Shown here one piece after another: positions 1-4,028 of a stretch of 5,543 nucleotides of DNA. Origin of the DNA: Verrucomicrobiales bacterium (lineage in GTDB: Bacteria; Verrucomicrobiota; Verrucomicrobiia; Limisphaerales; UBA9464). The stretch lies in NCBI GenBank assembly GCA_003445095.1, contig DLVS01000483.1:1-5543 (forward strand). The letters are read 5' to 3'. The notes under the pieces were generated by a model. It had not been told where the DNA came from. It saw nothing but the letters and a program-made list of their open reading frames with translations, and ran no database searches. The stretch's first letter is position 1; every line of letters starts with the position of its first letter. The position numbers and the translations under genes are program-made.

Positions 1-49
1 GGAGCGAAGCTTGCCTCGACAGAAGACGCGGCAGCAGCAAGTCGCGGGT
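1..49 (-). pseudogene. Probable HsdS C-terminal remnant fused to the HsdR fragment
   Basis: Directly after the HsdR-like TRD codons (49-41), the same frame reads LLLPRLLSRQASL and continues to the left edge. From family knowledge, the end of many type I specificity subunits (HsdS) reads like 'RRTRDLLLPRLLSGQ', at the end of the last conserved helix. The Gly usually found after LLS is Arg here. The shared Thr-Arg-Asp triplet suits a deletion junction between hsdR and hsdS at a short common sequence. Only 13 residues are visible beyond the junction, so this is a suggestive match, not a proven one. The continuation lies outside the window. Confidence 0.45.
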
Positions 50-278
50 CCATTCATCCACGGCGGGGGCGATGTCCTCGGGTGGCAGCGCAGGATTCAA
101 CCGCTCCAACGCCGCGCGCAATCGGGAACCAACACCGCCTCGCCCTTCGTCTCGCGCCCAAGCGAAGCGCCCTCGCCCATCGGATGAGGGAGGGTAGCCG
201 ACAGGCCGGGTGACGGTGCGCCGAAGGTTTCCTCCAACGCCGACACCGTTTGCTGCCCAGCTCCGCGAACAAACCATC
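41..278 (-). pseudogene. hsdR: Decayed N-terminal fragment of a type I restriction subunit (HsdR)
   Basis: Read on the minus strand, three frames together give an HsdR-like N-terminal region. The pieces are DGLFAELG (278-255), then QQTVSALEETFG and SLGRETKGEAVLVP (255 to about 124), then RLRAALERLNPALPPE and DIAPAVDEWTRD (about 126-41). From memory of the family, HsdR proteins of this type read 'ELGWQTVSALEE..G..GTLGRET.GEVVLV.RLRAALERLNP.LP..AI...V.ELTRD' near the N-terminus. One base appears to be missing near 253-257 and another in the G run at 124-126, so no single frame is intact. A palindromic REP-like block is inserted in frame between ETFG and SLGRET. The fragment has no ATPase or helicase motifs and ends at 41, where HsdS-like sequence begins. 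HsdR is the nuclease-translocase subunit of type I restriction enzymes; this copy cannot be functional. The assignment rests on motif recall only. Confidence 0.62.
167..221. repeat. REP-like palindromic element inside the hsdR remnant
   Basis: The block begins and ends with GCGC (167-170 and 218-221). Its first hairpin pairs 170-180 with 184-194 around the loop CGG (181-183), with two mismatches (177/187 and 175/189). A weaker hairpin follows (GCC 197-199 with GGC 204-206, loop GACA). Read on the minus strand it adds about 18 codons (APSPGLSATLPHPMGEGA) between two HsdR-like segments that normally lie close together. The size, the paired hairpins and the 'CCCTCGCCCATCGGATGAGGG' style resemble interspersed palindromes common in some high-GC bacterial genomes. 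Only one copy is visible, so its repetitive nature is inferred. Confidence 0.5.
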
Positions 279-391
279 ACTCCCTCTACCTCTGGCAGCG
301 AGCCGGAGACTCAAAGGAAGAAGTGCCGCCGGAAGAAGGAAGGAGAGCTTCTCGGCGTAGGACTGAAGCGGCCCATTTCTCGTTCCGCCCC

Positions 392-419
392 ATCCCCGGA
401 ATCCCCGGATACCGGATAC
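392..419. promoter_or_regulatory. Short direct repeats upstream of the antitoxin, possible operator
   Basis: ATCCCCGGA occurs twice back to back (392-400, 401-409), followed by TACCGGATAC (410-419), so the core CCGGA appears at 396, 405 and 412. The array ends about 50 bp before the antitoxin start. Ribbon-helix-helix antitoxins bind short repeated sites upstream of their own operon and repress it, so an operator role is reasonable. It is inferred from position and repetition only. The surrounding 279-471 stretch shows no convincing gene on either strand. Confidence 0.25.
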
Positions 420-437
420 GCCTTCGAGACAGGGAGA

Positions 438-465
438 TTGACCGGGGACCAAGCCGGCATAGGGT
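438..465 (+). promoter_or_regulatory. Weak candidate promoter for the toxin-antitoxin pair
   Basis: TTGACC (438-443) is one base from the sigma-70 -35 consensus. TAGGGT (460-465) after a 16-bp spacer keeps only the T, A and final T of the -10 consensus. The predicted start would fall almost on the antitoxin ATG at 472, giving a nearly leaderless message, and the -10 overlaps the likely Shine-Dalgarno AGGG (461-464). This clash lowers confidence; the true promoter may lie further upstream. Confidence 0.2.
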
Positions 466-471
466 TCCTTT

Positions 472-753
472 ATGTCAGCGTCCGTTTATCCTTTGCCCAT
501 GAATCGGGAACTCGCCCGCCAGGTGGCCCGCGCCGCCCGGGAAACGGGTCTCAGCCGGGCGGAGCTGATGCGGCAGGCCTTGTCCTTCGGGTTGCCCCAG
601 GTCGTTCAAGCGCTGCGCAAATCATCCGGCCGCCTGACTTCGGTTGACCCGCTTCCGCGCCGTGCCGCGGCCGCTCTCTACCGCCTGGACGATGACGATC
701 AGCCGCAGGTGCGTCGCCTCACCACCAACCAATCTTTCGAAATCGCGGATTGA
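472..753 (+). CDS. Ribbon-helix-helix (CopG/MetJ-like) antitoxin
   Basis: A 93-residue protein with the layout of a ribbon-helix-helix DNA-binding antitoxin. A short N-terminal strand (about residues 3-9, SVYPLP) is followed by helix A (NRELARQVARAARETG, about 11-26), a Gly-Leu-Ser turn, and helix B (SRAELMRQALSFGLPQVV, about 28-45). The C-terminal half (about 50-93) is probably the disordered toxin-neutralising tail and contains a DDDD stretch. In this family the antitoxin dimer binds operator repeats through the strand, represses its own operon and blocks its partner toxin. The ATG at 472 is preferred because AGGG lies 7 nt upstream (461-464); the internal ATG at 499 has no such site and would remove the strand. 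The stop codon overlaps the TTG start of the PemK-like gene by 4 nt (TTGA), the usual coupled antitoxin-toxin order. No breaks are seen, so the antitoxin looks intact even though its toxin appears damaged. Confidence 0.72.
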   Translation: MSASVYPLPMNRELARQVARAARETGLSRAELMRQALSFGLPQVVQALRKSSGRLTSVDPLPRRAAAALYRLDDDDQPQVRRLTTNQSFEIAD

Positions 754-1037
754 AGGCCTGGGACATTTTTTCGTGTCAGGCACGCATCGATGCCAAGCCG
801 GAGGTGGTCGTTCTGGGCTGCCGCACGATGCGCCCGGGAAACGAGCGCGGAGCCCGCGCCACCGAGGTTCTTCTGGACGATGCGGATGGGCTTGAACTGA
901 AGACCCTCTGCCGCTGTGACCTCCTATTCACGGTCGAGAAAGCCAAACTGGGACGCCGCCGGGGCGCGGTGACGCCCGCCCGACAACGCGAGATTGGCCG
1001 GAAACTCATCCAGGGCCTCGCCCTGGCCGGCATGTAG
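750..1037 (+). CDS. PemK/MazF-like toxin, apparently with an internal deletion
   Basis: A 95-residue product starting at TTG (750) inside the antitoxin stop (TTGA overlap), with no separate Shine-Dalgarno, so translation is probably coupled. The N-terminus (KAWDIFS) and the segment from KPEVVVLGCRTMRP onward (EVLLDDADGLELKTLCRCDLLFTV, then RRGAVTPARQREIGRKLI) match the PemK-like endoribonuclease family as I recall it ('MKAWDIFSWQP...HPAVIVSHP.R...KPEV.VL...'). Here FS is followed almost at once by CQARIDAKPEV. About 20 residues that usually carry the first Pro-Ala-Val-Ile-Val core strand and substrate-loop residues are missing. PemK/MazF toxins cut mRNA and halt translation; this copy may be inactive or only antitoxin-binding. 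The frame stays open after the gap, so either the deletion is in frame or this is a naturally short variant. It converges with the pAgo gene on the other strand. Confidence 0.6.
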   Translation: MKAWDIFSCQARIDAKPEVVVLGCRTMRPGNERGARATEVLLDDADGLELKTLCRCDLLFTVEKAKLGRRRGAVTPARQREIGRKLIQGLALAGM

Positions 1038-1094
1038 ATGGACGATGATCGGGCGAGCGAGGCGACCAGAATGACCTCCTCGGTTACGGTCCGC

Positions 1095-1190
1095 TTACTT
1101 CAAATTGACCTGCAGGAAATCATTATTCGCCGGCTGCTCCCAATCGATCACCCCCAACCCTCCGTCTGCCCGCCGCGCTTGCAACCGGGC
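1095..1190 (-). pseudogene. hsdR: Short HsdR-like remnant abutting the pAgo stop codon
   Basis: In the minus frame starting on the last base of the pAgo stop codon, 31 codons run to a TAA at 1095-1097. They read ARLQARRADGGLGVIDWEQ, then PANNDFLQVNLK. The core VIDWEQPANNDF matches, from memory, the conserved 'V(I)DWE.P..NDF' segment about 120-150 residues into HsdR, just before the nuclease domain. It lacks a start and everything downstream, so it is a remnant. It corresponds to a later part of HsdR than the fragment at 41-278, yet lies upstream of it in minus-strand direction, so the two pieces are not a simple split gene. The rest of the convergent gap (1038-1094) shows no gene, and I saw no clear terminator hairpin. 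Confidence 0.5.
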
Positions 1191-2680
1191 TAAATGTAGT
1201 ATTTGAAATTCGGCTTGTGGTTCTTGACGGTGCGATTGCTGACCAGAATTTCGCCAACCTCACTAGAAAAGCGGATCGTGACGGGCTGGTTCTCGCCAAG
1301 CTTGCAGTTATTGTAGTTGAGCTTGGTGAGGCCAAAGATGTCTTTCGCGACTTGCATTACGTCCGCTTCGCCGTGCTGGACATCAATGCAGAGAGGTTGT
1401 GGGACTTCAGAGCCGTCGTAAGTCCGAAGACGTGGCTTAAACCCTGAACCCCAAAGGAAGCCGCGATTCGGCGTGACCTGCCAAAACGTCCCGCGCAGCA
1501 CCGGGCGAGTTCCAGCGCGATACAAACGAAGACCGAGCCGTTCAGGCGCGACGCGAACGGCGACCAATTTCACGCCATCTGGACACGCTGCTTGATAGCC
1601 CTCGAACTCCTCCTCGTTAACAGACGAACGGCAGTGCAGGAAAATCTCAGTTAGCTTTTTCCCGTGAAGCGATTGGTAGGTGCTCAAGACTCCAGAAAGC
1701 AGACGCCGGGTGCTTTCCCTGTTCAGGTGATATTCGCCCTTCCTTTCGGAATACCACCGGCCCTCGTCGCCGAGGAACACAACTCCGTCTCCGTCGTTCA
1801 GGAACATTTGCGCGGCGCTGCACGCGTTGTGGCTGGTTTCGGTATTCTTGAACGACACGCCGACGTAGCAAACGCCATCGCGGACGCCACCCAGCTTCCA
1901 CGGTTTTCCGCCCGCCTTGTAGTAGAGGGCCGTGGACATGTTCCAGGCGCGGTCGGATAACGGAGTCAGTTGCCGCACCCCAAACCGTTTCTCTGCTGCT
2001 GCGAGGCGGAGGGTTGATTCGCGGATGATTTGAATCGGAATCTCCAACTCCATCACCCGCGCTTTGATTTGCCGGCGGAAGTCTACCGAGTAGGCGTATT
2101 GCTCCATCTCGTATGACTCAAAGAAGTCTTCCATCTGCGAACGGATGTGCTGCTCCCGGCTGCCGAGTCGGTGGCCGTGGCCACCTTGGAATCGCGAAAG
2201 TGGCCGACAGTTCGTAAAGACGAAGTCTGGAACGACAATGACAAAGAATCGAAACGGCTCGTCGGATTTCTTCGCCGCTCTGACCTGACGTAGAAAGAGC
2301 GAGACCACACCGAAAACGCGCTGATGTGCGTCAAGATTACTGGCCGCGTTCTTCACGACTAGCTCGTCGAGTTCTTCCACCCATGCAGGCTCGGGCGGAA
2401 GCACCGCGTGAAATGCTTCCTCGAAGCCCGGAAAGTGCGGCCAAAGGACCTCATTTAAATTGTCGTCGGTTGGAATTGGTCGGTTGACCACCTTCACGAA
2501 CTCACGGAAAGCGCCAACGCCGCTCTTCGTTCCAACGACGCCATAACAAAGGTGCGATGGCTTCTCGATGCCTTTGGAGTCCACCGGGCCAAACAGCGTC
2601 AAACCATCGCGCGGATGCTCCAGCATCTCGCCGGACGCAAACTCAAGTAGAGGCTCATCAAAGACGGTGACGCTATTCAT
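1190..2680 (-). CDS. Short prokaryotic Argonaute (MID-PIWI, nuclease-dead), SPARTA subunit
   Basis: A 496-residue protein, close to the roughly 500 residues usual for short pAgos, which lack N and PAZ domains. The MID domain lies at about 145-255. It contains YSVDFRRQIKAR (197-208), whose Arg/Gln/Lys residues fit the pocket that holds the guide 5' phosphate, followed by IPIQIIRESTL (214-224). The PIWI domain follows to the C-terminus and includes YVGVSFKN (272-279), HCRSSVNEEEF (349-359) and LTKLNYNNC (451-459). The catalytic Asp expected in the first strand is Ser276, and the Asp expected after the His-x-Arg element is Ser. Slicing is therefore not expected, as in other short pAgos. In known SPARTA it binds a small RNA guide and target ssDNA and forms a heterodimer with TIR-APAZ. 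The ATG at 2680 has a strong Shine-Dalgarno (2687-2692) and overlaps the TIR-APAZ stop by 8 nt. The gene converges on the toxin gene. Confidence 0.92.
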   Translation of the reverse strand: MNSVTVFDEPLLEFASGEMLEHPRDGLTLFGPVDSKGIEKPSHLCYGVVGTKSGVGAFREFVKVVNRPIPTDDNLNEVLWPHFPGFEEAFHAVLPPEPAWVEELDELVVKNAASNLDAHQRVFGVVSLFLRQVRAAKKSDEPFRFFVIVVPDFVFTNCRPLSRFQGGHGHRLGSREQHIRSQMEDFFESYEMEQYAYSVDFRRQIKARVMELEIPIQIIRESTLRLAAAEKRFGVRQLTPLSDRAWNMSTALYYKAGGKPWKLGGVRDGVCYVGVSFKNTETSHNACSAAQMFLNDGDGVVFLGDEGRWYSERKGEYHLNRESTRRLLSGVLSTYQSLHGKKLTEIFLHCRSSVNEEEFEGYQAACPDGVKLVAVRVAPERLGLRLYRAGTRPVLRGTFWQVTPNRGFLWGSGFKPRLRTYDGSEVPQPLCIDVQHGEADVMQVAKDIFGLTKLNYNNCKLGENQPVTIRFSSEVGEILVSNRTVKNHKPNFKYYI

Positions 2681-4028
2681 CGGCCTCTCCTTCCCCGTGT
2701 TCGTCGAGAATCAATTCCGCATCCTGCGTCTCTTCGATTGGCCCTTCCTTTTCATCGGCGGGTTCAAGAATCGCTTCGTCGAGGCCGCGCGGCGATGCCA
2801 GCGAGACGAGACCCGGCTCAAGCACCAAGTCATCTTCTCCTGCCGGTGGCAGCCCGGTGAGCAGTTGTTCCGCAGCCATCAAGCGCGTCAGCCACTTGTC
2901 GTTATACCACATTTTTGTCATGCGGCGACGCCGCGACCCGACGCTCTTGTCGAGAATTGGATGCCCCTTTGCATCGAAGAAAACCAGCGTTGGCGTCAGT
3001 TGAACATGGAACGCCTTGCCTAGACCGCGCGCGAGGCGCAGGCGAAACGCGAAATGATGGAAGTTCAGCTCGCGAACACCGGCTGCGCGTCGAAACGTGA
3101 CCCTGCCTCGGATGAGCAGCCAAGTTTTCTTCCCGCGATAGCCGGTGAAAGAGAGTTTACCACCTTGCACAAATGACTCGGGGAGAAAGAACGTTTCTTT
3201 CAGCTTCGGGTTGGGGTGCTCCAAGCAACCGCCTTTTGTGAGCCGCCGTGACAGCGCCTTCATGATGAGGCTTGCGGCAATGTCGCGGGCGCGGACGTTG
3301 CGAAACGACTCGCACTCAGTCCACAGCAATTGCTCAGGAGTAGGCTTGATGCGGTCAGCAAATTCCGCTGGCGGCGGAATCAAAGCTACCAATGCGTCCT
3401 TGGCGATTTCGTAAAAGGCCCATGCTCGTTCGAGCCGTTTCCAGTCCTCAGACTCCACGCTGCCAGAGACCCGAAACACGCTCAGAATGTTCGGGAATGA
3501 TTTCACCTTGATGACGTTGGTCAGAAGCTGTTCGCCCGTGTCGTTCACCAAATCTTCGCCGCGTGGGAAACTTGAAGCCGCGAGCGGCGCGGCGTTTTCC
3601 AGCGAACGCGGCGCTGAAATGGAATCGAGCTTCTTGAGCAACCCACGCCAGCCGTCTGCCCAGCCGCGCGTGAAGGAAATGTAGGAAACCGTGGTTGTAA
3701 GCCAGTCGAGCTCGCTGCCGTCCACTTTCAGGGGAATCAGGAAATCGGGAATCTTCCGCTGCTCCGCAATTCGCTGCGCCAGCGTCCGCTCACCCGTCGG
3801 CTTCTGCTTCCGCATCGAGTGTTCGGAAATCAGCGTCAGCATCCGAAACGTCCGGTTCTTGATCGCCTCATCGATCGTTTGCGGCCACTGCTCGCCGCCC
3901 AGCAACTTCATTTGGTCGAACCAGACCGGATGACCACGCGCTGCCAACTTCCGCGCGAGCCAACCCGCCAACGCGGCGTCCTCAGTCGCGTAGCTGATGA
4001 ATAAGTGGGTTGGATTGGAGACGGTCAT
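2673..4028 (-). CDS. TIR-APAZ effector subunit of a SPARTA system
   Basis: A 451-residue protein with an N-terminal TIR domain (about 7-137) and an APAZ region (about 150-410). TIR signs are LFISYATED (9-17), VWFDQMKLLGGEQW (35-48), IDEAIKNRT (52-60), LTLISEHS (64-71) and DFLIPLKVD (95-103). Glu80, in the GER triplet after the IS strand, is the best candidate for the catalytic NADase glutamate by position. APAZ domains mimic the N-terminal Argonaute lobes and pair with a short pAgo, which is encoded directly downstream. On guide and target binding, SPARTA complexes oligomerise and the TIR domains degrade NAD(P)+. The last 36 residues hold 16 Asp/Glu. The start is ATG 4028: it gives the family length, begins just before the TIR strand, and forms an ATGA overlap with the upstream gene. 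An in-frame extension to 4163 would add 45 residues that only shadow the upstream gene. Confidence 0.93.
   Translation of the reverse strand: MTVSNPTHLFISYATEDAALAGWLARKLAARGHPVWFDQMKLLGGEQWPQTIDEAIKNRTFRMLTLISEHSMRKQKPTGERTLAQRIAEQRKIPDFLIPLKVDGSELDWLTTTVSYISFTRGWADGWRGLLKKLDSISAPRSLENAAPLAASSFPRGEDLVNDTGEQLLTNVIKVKSFPNILSVFRVSGSVESEDWKRLERAWAFYEIAKDALVALIPPPAEFADRIKPTPEQLLWTECESFRNVRARDIAASLIMKALSRRLTKGGCLEHPNPKLKETFFLPESFVQGGKLSFTGYRGKKTWLLIRGRVTFRRAAGVRELNFHHFAFRLRLARGLGKAFHVQLTPTLVFFDAKGHPILDKSVGSRRRRMTKMWYNDKWLTRLMAAEQLLTGLPPAGEDDLVLEPGLVSLASPRGLDEAILEPADEKEGPIEETQDAELILDEHGEGEADE
2687..2692 (-). promoter_or_regulatory. Shine-Dalgarno of the pAgo gene, inside TIR-APAZ coding sequence
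   Basis: On the minus strand AAGGAG lies 6 nt before the ATG at 2680, within the codons for the acidic end of TIR-APAZ. It is the best ribosome-binding site seen in the operon. It supports the 2680 start and direct ribosome loading on pAgo in addition to coupling through the ATGAATAG overlap, which suits the 1:1 stoichiometry of the heterodimer. Confidence 0.7.

Noticed and set aside
54..452. 132-residue minus-strand open frame
   Set aside because: It crosses intergenic sequence and the wrong frame of the hsdR remnant. The HsdR-like residues lie in other frames, so this is not a gene.
210..647. 145-residue plus-strand open frame overlapping the antitoxin
   Set aside because: It has a low-complexity Arg/Pro/Ser-rich composition and overlaps both the remnant and the antitoxin in another frame, consistent with a high-GC shadow.
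1040..1094. Further HsdR-like scrap (TEEVILVASLARSS on the minus strand)
   Set aside because: It is faintly like the EVVLV-RLRAAL segment of HsdR but too short and divergent to support.
1038..1189. Bidirectional terminator between the converging toxin and pAgo genes
   Set aside because: I found no convincing GC-rich hairpin followed by a T run on either strand in this gap.
2568..3023. 151-residue plus-strand open frame and other plus-strand frames over 1200-4800
   Set aside because: They lie antisense to well-supported SPARTA genes and show no recognisable domain or ribosome-binding site.
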